From contig NZ_QVNQ01000008.1 of NCBI RefSeq assembly GCF_003432485.1, positions 1 through 64,000 of the forward strand: a stretch of 64,000 nt of DNA. The letters run 5' to 3'. Origin of the DNA: Actinomadura spongiicola. Lineage in GTDB: Bacteria; Actinomycetota; Actinomycetes; Streptosporangiales; Streptosporangiaceae. The position numbers and the translations under genes are program-made. The notes under the pieces were generated by a model, which searched no databases, was not told the DNA's origin, and saw only the letters and a program-made list of their open reading frames with translations. Positions 27,088-35,430 of this stretch are shown one piece after another. The stretch's first letter is position 1. Each line of letters starts with the position of its first letter.

Positions 27088-27093
27088 TAGTAT
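27088..27093 (+). promoter_or_regulatory. Probable -10 element for the CGNR regulator
   Basis: TAGTAT fits the TAnnnT -10 pattern and sits in an unusually AT-rich patch (27071-27100). The start codon at 27133 is about 40 bases downstream, with GGAGGG at 27120-27125. The -35 position reads TGGAAG, a weak match. The same 59-base spacer also drives the opposite small zinc-ribbon gene. Confidence 0.45.
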
Positions 27094-27132
27094 GACATTT
27101 ACACGCGTGACATGCCACCGGAGGGCACGGCG

Positions 27133-27660
27133 ATGCGGATCACCGGTTACAAGAGTCACGGGGTGGCCGCCGCGGCGGCGCTGGTCAACGCCGTCATCGG
27201 CGGCGACGACTCCGCGGACGCGCTGCGCCGGATCCTGCGCGAGAACGAGTTCTTCTGGGAGGAGTTCCGGGACTCCGACGCCGAGGAGTTCCGGGTCTGG
27301 GGGCGGACCCTGCGCCCGTTCTTCCAGGCCGACCGCGTCGAGGACGCGATGGCCCTGCTGAACGGCCTCATGTTGCAGATCCCGATGCACCCGCACCTGT
27401 CCGACCACGAGCCGCACGGGCTGCACATGCACTACGCGCCGCCGTCGTCCCGGCTCCCGGACCGGTTCCGCGCGACCACGCTGATGAAACTCGCCGAGCT
27501 GATCGTCGAGCACGGCCTCAGCCGGACGGGCGTGTGCGCGGCGGACGGCTGCGTCCGGGTCTACGCCGACACGTCCCGGGCCGGGCGGCGCCGCTTCTGC
27601 TCCGAGCCGTGCGCGAACCGGACGAACGTCGCCGCCTTCCGCGCCCGCCGCCGAGGGTGA
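27133..27660 (+). CDS. CGNR zinc-finger transcriptional regulator
   Basis: A 175-residue protein with an N-terminal helical domain (ABATE-like ligand-binding region, YKSHGVAAAAALVNAVIG) and a C-terminal CGNR zinc finger. The finger comprises CAADGCVRVYAD, then RRRFCSEPCANRTNVAAFR; the Cys residues bind zinc and the basic segment contacts DNA. In the family the last motif reads CGNR; here it is CANR, a conservative variant. ATG 27133 has GGAGGG seven bases upstream. An ATG at 27112 would add seven residues. It probably controls itself, the divergent zinc-ribbon gene and perhaps the following membrane-protein gene, which starts 60 bases on. Confidence 0.87.
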   Translation: MRITGYKSHGVAAAAALVNAVIGGDDSADALRRILRENEFFWEEFRDSDAEEFRVWGRTLRPFFQADRVEDAMALLNGLMLQIPMHPHLSDHEPHGLHMHYAPPSSRLPDRFRATTLMKLAELIVEHGLSRTGVCAADGCVRVYADTSRAGRRRFCSEPCANRTNVAAFRARRRG

Positions 27661-27719
27661 TCTGCGCCGCAGATCCGACTTTTGCCGAAACATTGCCGCC
27701 GGGCGGGCATGACACCGGG

Positions 27720-29033
27720 ATGCGACTCGTGTCCTTCCGCCGCCGGACCGCCCGGCCGCGCCGGGGCGACGACGCCGCGCGTTCGCCGCTGCGCGTCGCC
27801 ATCCCGCTCGGCAACCGCGAGGTCTGGTCCGACGCCGACCGCATCGCCCGGCTGACGCTCACCGCCGTCGCGGCGTACCTGCTGGCCCTGGCCGTCCTGC
27901 CGGACGGCGTGCCGAGGCCGCTGCTGGCGCCGCTGACCGCGCTGCTCGTCATCCAGTTCTCCGTCTACCAGACGATCCGGGCGAGCATCCTGCGGGTCAT
28001 CGCCGTCACCGCGGGGGTGCTGGTCGCGGTGATGGCCGCGAGCACCATCGGGTTCTCCTGGTGGACGCTCGGCCTGACGATCCTCGTCGCGCTCGTCATC
28101 GGACATGTGCTGCGCCTGCGCGAACACGTCATGGAGGCGCCGATCAGCGCGATGCTGATCTTCGCGCTGGGCGCGGCGAGCGAGAGCGGCGCCGCCGAGC
28201 GGATCCTGGAGACGCTGCTCGGCGCCGCCACCGGTCTGGTCGCGACGCTGCTCGCGCCGTCGGTGCGGGTCCGCCCGGCGGAGGAGGCCGTCCAGGACAT
28301 CGCCGAGAAGCTGCGCGCGCTGATCGAGGACATCGCCGACGGGCTGCGGGGCGAGCGCACCGAGCACGAGGCGGCCCGCTGGCAGGAGGCGGCCGAGCGG
28401 CTCGCCCGCGAGATCGGCCGCACCGACCAGGAGCTCGGCGCCGCCGAGGAGAGCGTCCGGCTCAACCCGCGCACGCAGGCGCGGCGGCTCATCGACGCGG
28501 GCGTCGCGCTGCGCAACGCGATGGAGACGATGGAGCACTTCACGTTGTCGCTGCGCGGCCTCACCCGGTCGCTCGCCGACGACGAGCGGCTCGGGGAGAA
28601 GGGACGGCTGCTGACCGACCCGGTCCTGCGCCGCGAGCTCGGCGACGCCCTCGCCGGGATCGCCGCCAGCATCGCCGCCTACGGCAGGCTGGCCCGCTCC
28701 GACCTGACCCGCGACGCCCGGCCGTTCCTCGCCGAACACGACCTGGAGGTCCGCGTGGACGTCGCCAGGGAGCGCCGCGCCCGGCTGGCCCGCAGGCTGC
28801 ACGAGCGGGCCGCCGCCGGGGACCTGTGGCCGCTGTACGGAGAGGTGTCGATGGACGTCGACCGCCTCATCGAGAACCTGCGGGTCGAGCACCGGGCCCG
28901 TGCCCGGGAGCACTGGCGGCGGCACCGCGGCGCGTCCCGGCACCTGCCCGCGCGGCCGGTCCAGGTCGTCCAGCAGGCCGGGCACCAGCTCCGCCGCGCC
29001 GCCGGGTCCGGCAAGCCGGACCGGCGGCCCTAG
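27720..29033 (+). CDS. FUSC / aromatic-acid-exporter-like membrane protein
   Basis: A 437-residue membrane protein. Residues 45-160 hold about five or six hydrophobic segments (LTLTAVAAYLLALAVL, LLAPLTALLVIQFSVYQ, ILRVIAVTAGVLVAVMA, WWTLGLTILVALVIGHVL). A long cytoplasmic, Arg/Glu-rich helical region with coiled-coil character follows. This half-transporter layout is that of FUSC/ArAE proteins, which export aromatic or organic acids, usually as multimers. ATG 27720 has no strong ribosome site. The in-frame sequence before it overlaps the CGNR gene region. Substrate is unknown; the adjacent regulator may sense it. Confidence 0.82.
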   Translation: MRLVSFRRRTARPRRGDDAARSPLRVAIPLGNREVWSDADRIARLTLTAVAAYLLALAVLPDGVPRPLLAPLTALLVIQFSVYQTIRASILRVIAVTAGVLVAVMAASTIGFSWWTLGLTILVALVIGHVLRLREHVMEAPISAMLIFALGAASESGAAERILETLLGAATGLVATLLAPSVRVRPAEEAVQDIAEKLRALIEDIADGLRGERTEHEAARWQEAAERLAREIGRTDQELGAAEESVRLNPRTQARRLIDAGVALRNAMETMEHFTLSLRGLTRSLADDERLGEKGRLLTDPVLRRELGDALAGIAASIAAYGRLARSDLTRDARPFLAEHDLEVRVDVARERRARLARRLHERAAAGDLWPLYGEVSMDVDRLIENLRVEHRARAREHWRRHRGASRHLPARPVQVVQQAGHQLRRAAGSGKPDRRP

Positions 29034-29060
29034 AGGTCGGCGGCGAGGTCGGCGGCGGGG

Positions 29061-30518
29061 TCAGCGGCGGCGGAAGGTGGGCTCCAGGACGTCGATGCCG
29101 CGCGTGTTGTCGGCGACGTACACGTACTTGCCGTGCCAGTACGGCTGCCAGGACGACGCGTCGGACGGCCGGTAGTACGCGAGCTGTCTGGGGTTCGTGG
29201 GGTCGCGGACGTCCAGGAACCGGGTGCCCTGCGCGTAGAACGACTGGACGAGAACGCCGTCACGGACGTCGAAGTAGTGCGCCGAGCAGTCGTCGCTCGC
29301 CGGGTCGCTGCCCTCCTTGCCCGCGACGCCCCAGGTGCCGACGGTGCGCAGCCGGAACGGGTCCTGCGGGGTGGATCGCCAGCCCTGGCCGTCGTAGGAG
29401 CCCTCCAGCGACGAGATGACGAGCAGCCCGTCGTTGGCGCACCCCTCGTTGAACGTCTCCTCGGTCACGTACAGCAGCTTGCCGTTGCCCCACCGGCGCG
29501 GGTCGGCGGCCTGTTTCCGGGTGCGGCCGACCGCGCGGTAGCTGTTGTGCATGAAGGTGGAGTTGGTGGTGGCCTCGTCCAGCCCTCCGCCCGCGTACGG
29601 GACGGGGTTCCACGCGGTGGCCACGCGCTTCTTCTTCAGCACCGGGTCGTAGTGCTTCCCGGACGTGTGATAGCCGCGGACGCCGCCGCGCCCGGACGCC
29701 CACGCGACGCCGTCGGAGTCGACCTGGATGTCGTGGGTGTAGTCGGTCTTGCCGTCGTTGCGGCCGGTGTCGATCGGGTCCTCGAACACCTTCGGGTGGG
29801 CCGGGTCGCGGACGTCGGTGACCCAGACGGGCCGTCCGCCCCAGTCGGCGGGCATCCAGTTCGCCTTCGCGGGACCGCCCGTCCATAGGTACCGGCAGTC
29901 GTTCACGCAGGTGGTCGTGTGCCCGGCGGGGACCTTCACGTAGGTGAGGTGCCGCAGGTTCTCCGGGTTGGAGGCGTCGACGACGTAGATGCCGGACTCA
30001 CCGGTCTGGGTGTTGCCGTTGAACGCACGCGGGTCCCGAGAAAGATAGATGATCTTCCGTTCGGGGTCGAAGTCGGTGTCCTCGGTCTCCCACATGCCGG
30101 GCATGTTCAGCTGCCCGACGAGTTTGGGGACGCGGGGGTCGGCGGTGATGTCGTAGGCCTTCACACCGAACTGGCCGGTCGCGTACATGATCGTCCGCTT
30201 GTTCCGGTGCCCCTTGCCGTAGTCGATGAACATCAGCGAGATGGCGCCCTTGGCGTCGGACACCCCGCCGACGCGCCGCACGCCCTTGATCGCCTCCGAC
30301 TCGGTCCGCACACTGGGCGCCCGGTGGTAGTGCCCGGCATGGCGGGAGCCGCTCGTGCCCTCCGCTTCGGACGCGGCCCCCGACGCGGTCCGCGCGCTCT
30401 GGTCGGACTCGGGCGGGCACGCCCAGGCGGTCCCGGCGGCCAGCAGGGCCACGGACGCCACGACCGCGCCGCCGCCCTGGACGAAGCGCCTGACGTTGAC
30501 GGATGTGCGGAGAGACAT
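29061..30518 (-). CDS. Secreted LVIVD-repeat beta-propeller protein
   Basis: A 485-residue exported protein. A signal peptide (RRFVQGGGAVVASVALLAAG, cut near AWA-CPP) precedes a beta-propeller built from repeats with patterns such as VKAYDITADPRVPKLVGQL, YVVDASNPENLRHLTYV, VTDVRDPAHPKVFED and FLDVRDPTNPRQLAYY, which are LVIVD-type. Several Cys residues (CVNDC, GCAND, DDC) could form disulfides outside the cell. GGAGG lies six bases before ATG 30518. The 170-base spacer to the divergent peptide-binding-protein gene has no gene. Such proteins are surface or secreted scaffolds of unknown ligand. Confidence 0.82.
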   Translation of the reverse strand: MSLRTSVNVRRFVQGGGAVVASVALLAAGTAWACPPESDQSARTASGAASEAEGTSGSRHAGHYHRAPSVRTESEAIKGVRRVGGVSDAKGAISLMFIDYGKGHRNKRTIMYATGQFGVKAYDITADPRVPKLVGQLNMPGMWETEDTDFDPERKIIYLSRDPRAFNGNTQTGESGIYVVDASNPENLRHLTYVKVPAGHTTTCVNDCRYLWTGGPAKANWMPADWGGRPVWVTDVRDPAHPKVFEDPIDTGRNDGKTDYTHDIQVDSDGVAWASGRGGVRGYHTSGKHYDPVLKKKRVATAWNPVPYAGGGLDEATTNSTFMHNSYRAVGRTRKQAADPRRWGNGKLLYVTEETFNEGCANDGLLVISSLEGSYDGQGWRSTPQDPFRLRTVGTWGVAGKEGSDPASDDCSAHYFDVRDGVLVQSFYAQGTRFLDVRDPTNPRQLAYYRPSDASSWQPYWHGKYVYVADNTRGIDVLEPTFRRR

Positions 30519-30688
30519 CCCACCTCCACGAATGAGGGTGCTCGCAGCCGCCAGTCTGAGGCACGCGAGCAAATGTGATCAACAGCAACATGTGCCACGA
30601 ATTCGGACGCGCGGCCGTATGGACTGGTCGGGCCGGGCGTCCTGCCGTAGCCTCGCGGGCGTCCCCGACCCGCTCCCCGGAGAGATCG

Positions 30689-32191
30689 TTGAAGAGCTCC
30701 ACACGCACCGCGGCCCTGGTCACCGGGGCCGTGGCGGTTCTGCTGGCCCCGGTCGCGGCGCTGCGGGCGTGGAGCGATCCGCCCGACCCGCGGATCTCCG
30801 TCGGCGCGGCCGCCCCGGCGACGCTGCTGCCGGGCGACGTCCGCGACCCGACCGGACGGATGATCGCGAACGCGGTGTGGACGGGACTGGTCTCCTACGA
30901 CGCCGAGACCGGCGCGCCCGTGCACGCCGCCGCCGAGTCGATCACCAGCCCGGACCGGAGGGTCTGGACGATCCGGCTGCGGCCCGGCGCGACGTTCTCC
31001 GACGGGACGCCGGTGACGTCCCGCTCGTTCACCGGCGCGTGGACGGCCGCGCTGCGGGAGGGCTGGGCCGGGGCCGGGCTCCTCACGGGCGTCGCGCACG
31101 TCAGCGAGTCCGGGTTGAAGGTCGAGGACGACCGCACGTTCCAGGTGACGCTCGGCCGTCCGCTGTCCGGTTTTCCCGCCCTGCTCGGCGACCCCGCGTT
31201 CTTCCCGATGCCCGAGCACGTCCTGCGGTCCCGCGCGTGGGCGGCGTACGCGCGGACCCCGGTCGGCAACGGCCCGTTCCAGATGGCGTCGCGGAACGGA
31301 CGGGAGATCGTCCTGCGTCCCCGGAAGGGCGGCCGGCCCGTCGTCGTCAGGATCATGCCGGACGCGCGGGCGCAGTACGCCGCCGCCGAGGGCGGCGACC
31401 TCGACGTCGCGACGCGGGTGCCGCCCGACCGGCACGAGTCGATGGAGGCCGACTTCGGCGACCGGCACCGCGCCGTGCCCGGACGGGGCATGACCCACCT
31501 GGCGCTCCCGGAATGGGTGAAGCGCCTCGCGTCCCCGACCGTCCGGCACGCGCTGTCGATGGCGATCGACCGGTCGGCGGTGACGGAGGGGCCGCTCGGC
31601 CACCAGTACTCCCCCGCCGACGCGCTGGTCCCGCCCGGGATCAGGCCCGGCCACCGCGAGGGGCAGTGCCGCCTGTGCGTCCACGACGCCAAGGCCGCCG
31701 TCGCCGCGCTGGCCGACGCGGGCGGGCTCCGCGGGCCGCTGAACCTCTGGTACGAGGCGAACCGGGGCGACGACGCCTGGGTGCGGACGGTCGCCGCGCA
31801 GCTCCGCGAGGAACTCCGGCTCGACGCGCGGCCCCGGCCCGTCGCCGACCTCCGCAAGGCGCTGGCCGACCGGGCGGTGGACGGGCCGTTCGTCGTCCAC
31901 GCCACCGCCGCCTACCCCGCGCCCGTCGCCGCGCTCGCGCCGCTGCTGGACGCCGGAACCGGCTACGGCGACGACTACGCCACCGGTCTCGTCGCGCAGG
32001 CGCAGCGCGCGGCCACCCCCGATGAGGGCGTCGTCCCCGCGCGCCTCGCCGAGAGCGCCATGCTGCGGGACATGCCGCTGGTTCCGCTGTGGTCCCGCCA
32101 TGATCATCTGGTGTGGTCGGACCGCGTCCGCGGTGTCACCGCCGACGCCTTCACCGGCCTGCGCCTCGCGGACCTGTCGTTCGGGGAGTGA
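30689..32191 (+). CDS. Family 5 extracellular solute-binding protein (peptide ABC type), orphan
   Basis: A 500-residue SBP_bac_5 protein. It has a membrane-anchor-like N-terminus (TAALVTGAVAVLLAPVAALRA) with no lipobox Cys, then the fold typical of oligopeptide/dipeptide-binding proteins (WTIRLRPGATFSDGTPVTSRSF split over two strands, and HALSMAIDRSAV). The TTG start at 30689 is chosen because GGAGAG precedes it by four bases and the hydrophobic segment starts right after. No permease or ATPase genes are next to it, so it either supplies a distant transporter or acts as a membrane-bound sensor. The substrate is unknown. Confidence 0.8.
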   Translation: MKSSTRTAALVTGAVAVLLAPVAALRAWSDPPDPRISVGAAAPATLLPGDVRDPTGRMIANAVWTGLVSYDAETGAPVHAAAESITSPDRRVWTIRLRPGATFSDGTPVTSRSFTGAWTAALREGWAGAGLLTGVAHVSESGLKVEDDRTFQVTLGRPLSGFPALLGDPAFFPMPEHVLRSRAWAAYARTPVGNGPFQMASRNGREIVLRPRKGGRPVVVRIMPDARAQYAAAEGGDLDVATRVPPDRHESMEADFGDRHRAVPGRGMTHLALPEWVKRLASPTVRHALSMAIDRSAVTEGPLGHQYSPADALVPPGIRPGHREGQCRLCVHDAKAAVAALADAGGLRGPLNLWYEANRGDDAWVRTVAAQLREELRLDARPRPVADLRKALADRAVDGPFVVHATAAYPAPVAALAPLLDAGTGYGDDYATGLVAQAQRAATPDEGVVPARLAESAMLRDMPLVPLWSRHDHLVWSDRVRGVTADAFTGLRLADLSFGE

Positions 32192-32195
32192 CCGG

Positions 32196-32939
32196 TCAGG
32201 AGATCGCGGGCCCGGCGTCGGGCTTCACGGGCCGCCCGGTGACGGGTGAGATCATCCCGGCGCACAGCCCGCGGCTCCGCAGATTCTTCGCGATGAGCGG
32301 GACGGCCTCGATGGTCGCGGGATAGCCGTCGTGCATGAGGACGATCTCGCCGCTCTCGACGGTGACGGCCTCTTCCACGATCTCCTCGGCGGGCTTGCCG
32401 GTCCAGTCCCGGGTGTCGACGTCCCAGAGGACCTGGATCAGGCCGAGCCGCTCCGCGACCCCCTTCACCGTGGCGTCGGTGTCCCCGTACGGGGGCCGGA
32501 ACAGCTTCGGCGCGGTTCCGGTGATCCGCTCGATCGTCTCCTGGGTCCGGGTGATCTCCGTCTCCATCTCCGGCTCCGGCAGCTTCGTCATCTGCGGATG
32601 CGACCAGCTGTGATTGGCGATCCACATTCCCGCGTCCCGCTGCGCGGCGACCAGCGCCTCGTTCTTCTCCGCCTTCTGCCCGATATTGAACAGGGTGGCC
32701 CGGACGTGGTTCTCCTTGAGGGCCGACAAGAGCGCGGCGGTGTGCTCGGGGGTCGGGCCGTCGTCGTAGGTCAGGCCCACATATCCGGCGCGGCATCTGC
32801 GGTCTTCGCCCCCGGTCGCGTGGGCCGGCGGGGTGGTCGCGGCGACCAGGGCCCCGGCGGTGAGCGCGGCGGTCAGGGCGGCGACGAGACCGCGGGAAGT
32901 CGGGGCGGATCTGCGGCACGCGGAAGCGCGTCGGGTCAT
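32196..32939 (-). CDS. Secreted polysaccharide deacetylase (NodB/CE4)
   Basis: A 247-residue exported hydrolase. The signal peptide has a basic start (TRRASACRRS) and ends at AHA near residue 41. CE4 motifs are present: TYDDGPT (catalytic Asp and metal Asp), HSWSHP (metal His pair), RPPYGDTD and LWDVDTRDW, with the terminal catalytic His in LMHDG. It removes N- or O-acetyl groups from peptidoglycan, chitin or xylan outside the cell; peptidoglycan is likeliest for a short single-domain enzyme. GAGGAG lies six bases before the ATG. A TTGACA promoter is visible upstream. It converges with the solute-binding protein gene, 4 bases apart. Confidence 0.9.
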   Translation of the reverse strand: MTRRASACRRSAPTSRGLVAALTAALTAGALVAATTPPAHATGGEDRRCRAGYVGLTYDDGPTPEHTAALLSALKENHVRATLFNIGQKAEKNEALVAAQRDAGMWIANHSWSHPQMTKLPEPEMETEITRTQETIERITGTAPKLFRPPYGDTDATVKGVAERLGLIQVLWDVDTRDWTGKPAEEIVEEAVTVESGEIVLMHDGYPATIEAVPLIAKNLRSRGLCAGMISPVTGRPVKPDAGPAIS

Positions 32940-32966
32940 GCGAGCTCCTCAAAATGGCGGGAACCC

Positions 32967-32997
32967 ATTCTTGAAACGCACCCGAAACACCTGTCAA
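32967..32997 (-). promoter_or_regulatory. Probable sigma-70-type promoter of the deacetylase gene
   Basis: Read on the minus strand: a perfect -35 TTGACA at 32997-32992 and AAGAAT as -10 at 32972-32967, with a 19-base spacer, slightly long. The transcript would begin about 20 bases before the start codon at 32939 and include the GAGGAG ribosome site. Confidence 0.5.
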
Positions 32998-33053
32998 CAC
33001 TTTCGAAATGAACGCTTCCCGCGTTGAATTTCATTCAGTGCGTTAACGGCCGT

Positions 33054-35300
33054 TCAGCCGCGCCCGTGGGAGAGGCGGTGGGCGAGGGCGGTGTGGCGGC
33101 GGCCCGCCCCGGCGGTGCGGACGGCCGCCGCGAGGGCACGCCGTGACCCGACGAGGACGACGAGCCTCTTCGCGCGGGTGATCCCCGTGTAGAGCAGGTT
33201 GCGGCGCAGCATCATCCACGCGCCGGTGGTGAGCGGGATGACGACGGCCGGGTACTCGCTGCCCTGCGACCGGTGGATCGTGATCGCGTAGGCGTGGGCC
33301 AACTCGTCCAGTTCGTCGAAGGCGTAGTCGACGGTCTCGTCCTCGTCGGTCACGACGGTGAGCGACTGTTCCTCCAGCGACACGGACGTGACGACGCCGA
33401 CGGTGCCGTTGAAGACCCCCGCCTCGCCCTTGTCGTAGTTGTTGCGCAGCTGTGTGACCTTGTCGCCGACGCGGAACACGCGGCCGCCGTAGCGGCGTTC
33501 GGGACGGGCGTCGTCGTGCGGGGTGAGGGCCTCCTGGAGCCGCGCGTTCAGCTCCCCCGCCCCCGCGGCGCCCCGGTGCATGGGCGTGAGGACCTGCACG
33601 TCGCGGCGCGGGTCGAGGCCGAACTTGCGGGGGACGCGGTTCGCGACGACGTCCACGGTCAGCTCCGCCGCCTCGTCCTGCTCCTCGCACGGGAACAGGA
33701 AGAAGTCGGGGTAGCCCCGCGTGTGCGGGTGGTCGCCGGAGTTGACCCGGTGCGCGTTGACCACGATGCCGGACCGCTGCGCCTGCCGGAAGATCTTCGT
33801 CAGCCGGACGCGCGGGATCACCTCGGCGCCGAGCAGGTCGGCGAGGACCTCCCCCGCGCCGACGGACGGGAGCTGGTCCACGTCCCCGACGAGCAGCAGG
33901 TGCGCGCCGCTCGGGATCGCCTTCACCAGCTTGTTCGCGAGGATCAGGTCGACCATCGAGGACTCGTCGACCACGACGAGGTCGGCGTCGAGCGGGTTGT
34001 CCTGGTCGAACTTGGGGTCGCCGCCGGGCTGGAGCTGGAGGAGCCGGTGGACGGTCGCGGCCTCGTGCCCGGTCAGCTCGGCGAGCCGTTTGGCGGCCCG
34101 GCCGGTCGGCGCCACCAGCACGATCTTCGCCTTCTTCGCGGCGGCCAGCTCCACCACCGAGCGGACGGTGAAGCTCTTGCCGCAGCCGGGTCCACCGGTC
34201 AGCACCGACACCTTCGACGTCAACGCGAGCTTGACGGCCTCTTCCTGTTCGGCGGCGAGAGACTGCCCGGTGCGCTGCCTCAGCCATGGCAGGGCCCTGT
34301 CCCAGTCGACGTCGGCGAACGCTTTCAGCCGGTCGGTCGGGGCGTCGAGGAGGTCCAGGAGGCCGCGGGCCAGGGACCGTTCGGCGCGGTGGAACGGCAC
34401 CAGGTAGACGGCGGGGATCGTCGCGGCGTCCTCGCCCTCGCCGGGGATCGGCTCGCGGACGACGCCCTCGTCGCGCGCCAGCTCGTCCAGCGCCGGGACG
34501 ATCAGCTCCCGCCCCACGCCGAGGATCTTCTCGGCGGCGGTGACGAGGTTCGGCTCGGGCAGGAAGCAGTGGCCGTCGTCCGCGGCCTCCGACAGCGTGT
34601 ACTGGAGGCCCGCCTTGATCCGCTCCGGGCTGTCGTGGGGGATGCCGACGGCCTGCGCGATCGTGTCGGCCGTCTTGAACCCGATGCCCCACACGTCCGC
34701 CGCGAGCCGGTACGGCTCCCGCCGGACCGTGTCGATGGACGCGTCGCCGTACTGCTTGTAGACGCGGACGGCCAGGGACGTGGACACCCCGACGCCCTGG
34801 AGGAAGACCATCACCTCCTTGATGGCCTTCTGCTCCTCCCACGCCTCGCCGATCCGCTTCGTCCGCTTGGGCCCGAGGCCCTGGACCTCGACGAGCCGCT
34901 CCGGCTCCTCCTCGATGATCCGCAGGATGTCGGTGCCGAAGTGCCCGACCATCCGGTCGGCCATCACCGGCCCGATCCCCTTGATCATGCCGGAGCCGAG
35001 GTAGCGGCGGATGCCCTGGATCGTCGCCGGAAGGACGGTCGTGTACGACTCCACCTCGAACTGCCGCCCGTACTTCGGATGCGACCGCCACCGGCCGACC
35101 AGCCGCAGGCTCTCCCCGACCTGGGCGCCGAGCAGCGCGCCGACGACGGTGAGCAGGTCGCTGCCGCTCTTCGCGGTCGCGACGCGGGCCACCGTGTAGC
35201 CCGTCTCCTCATTGGCGTACGTGATCCGTTCCAGGACGGCGTCAAGCTCCGCCGGACGCGGCGTGGCGTGGGGCGTCGGGGAGTTCGGCACGGTGACCAT
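33054..35300 (-). CDS. recD2: RecD2-like ATP-dependent DNA helicase
   Basis: A 748-residue SF1B helicase (5'-3' polarity in the family). The N-terminal part has the OB-like and tandem HhH region typical of RecD2 (KGIGPVMADRMVGHFG, VQGLGPKRTKRIGEAW, VWGIGFKTADTIAQAVGI). The motor has Walker A GGPGCGKS near residues 368-375, Walker B VVVDESSMVD, GDVDQLPSVGAG and the C-terminal TIHRSQGSEYPAVVIP. No recB or recC is nearby; RecD2 acts alone in DNA repair and replication-fork maintenance. ATG 35300 begins MVTVPNSP. It is divergent from the M28 peptidase across 130 bases. The end is rich in Arg/Gly. Confidence 0.9.
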   Translation of the reverse strand: MVTVPNSPTPHATPRPAELDAVLERITYANEETGYTVARVATAKSGSDLLTVVGALLGAQVGESLRLVGRWRSHPKYGRQFEVESYTTVLPATIQGIRRYLGSGMIKGIGPVMADRMVGHFGTDILRIIEEEPERLVEVQGLGPKRTKRIGEAWEEQKAIKEVMVFLQGVGVSTSLAVRVYKQYGDASIDTVRREPYRLAADVWGIGFKTADTIAQAVGIPHDSPERIKAGLQYTLSEAADDGHCFLPEPNLVTAAEKILGVGRELIVPALDELARDEGVVREPIPGEGEDAATIPAVYLVPFHRAERSLARGLLDLLDAPTDRLKAFADVDWDRALPWLRQRTGQSLAAEQEEAVKLALTSKVSVLTGGPGCGKSFTVRSVVELAAAKKAKIVLVAPTGRAAKRLAELTGHEAATVHRLLQLQPGGDPKFDQDNPLDADLVVVDESSMVDLILANKLVKAIPSGAHLLLVGDVDQLPSVGAGEVLADLLGAEVIPRVRLTKIFRQAQRSGIVVNAHRVNSGDHPHTRGYPDFFLFPCEEQDEAAELTVDVVANRVPRKFGLDPRRDVQVLTPMHRGAAGAGELNARLQEALTPHDDARPERRYGGRVFRVGDKVTQLRNNYDKGEAGVFNGTVGVVTSVSLEEQSLTVVTDEDETVDYAFDELDELAHAYAITIHRSQGSEYPAVVIPLTTGAWMMLRRNLLYTGITRAKRLVVLVGSRRALAAAVRTAGAGRRHTALAHRLSHGRG

Positions 35301-35430
35301 GATGGCCCATCGCTCCGACAGGCCGGTCGTCCCGCCGGGTTGGCCGGAACCGGCAGACGATCTAGATCTTCCGTTGATCGCGACGTACGGTCCGGGCGCA
35401 CCCCGTACAGCGCACTGAGAGGCAACGCCG

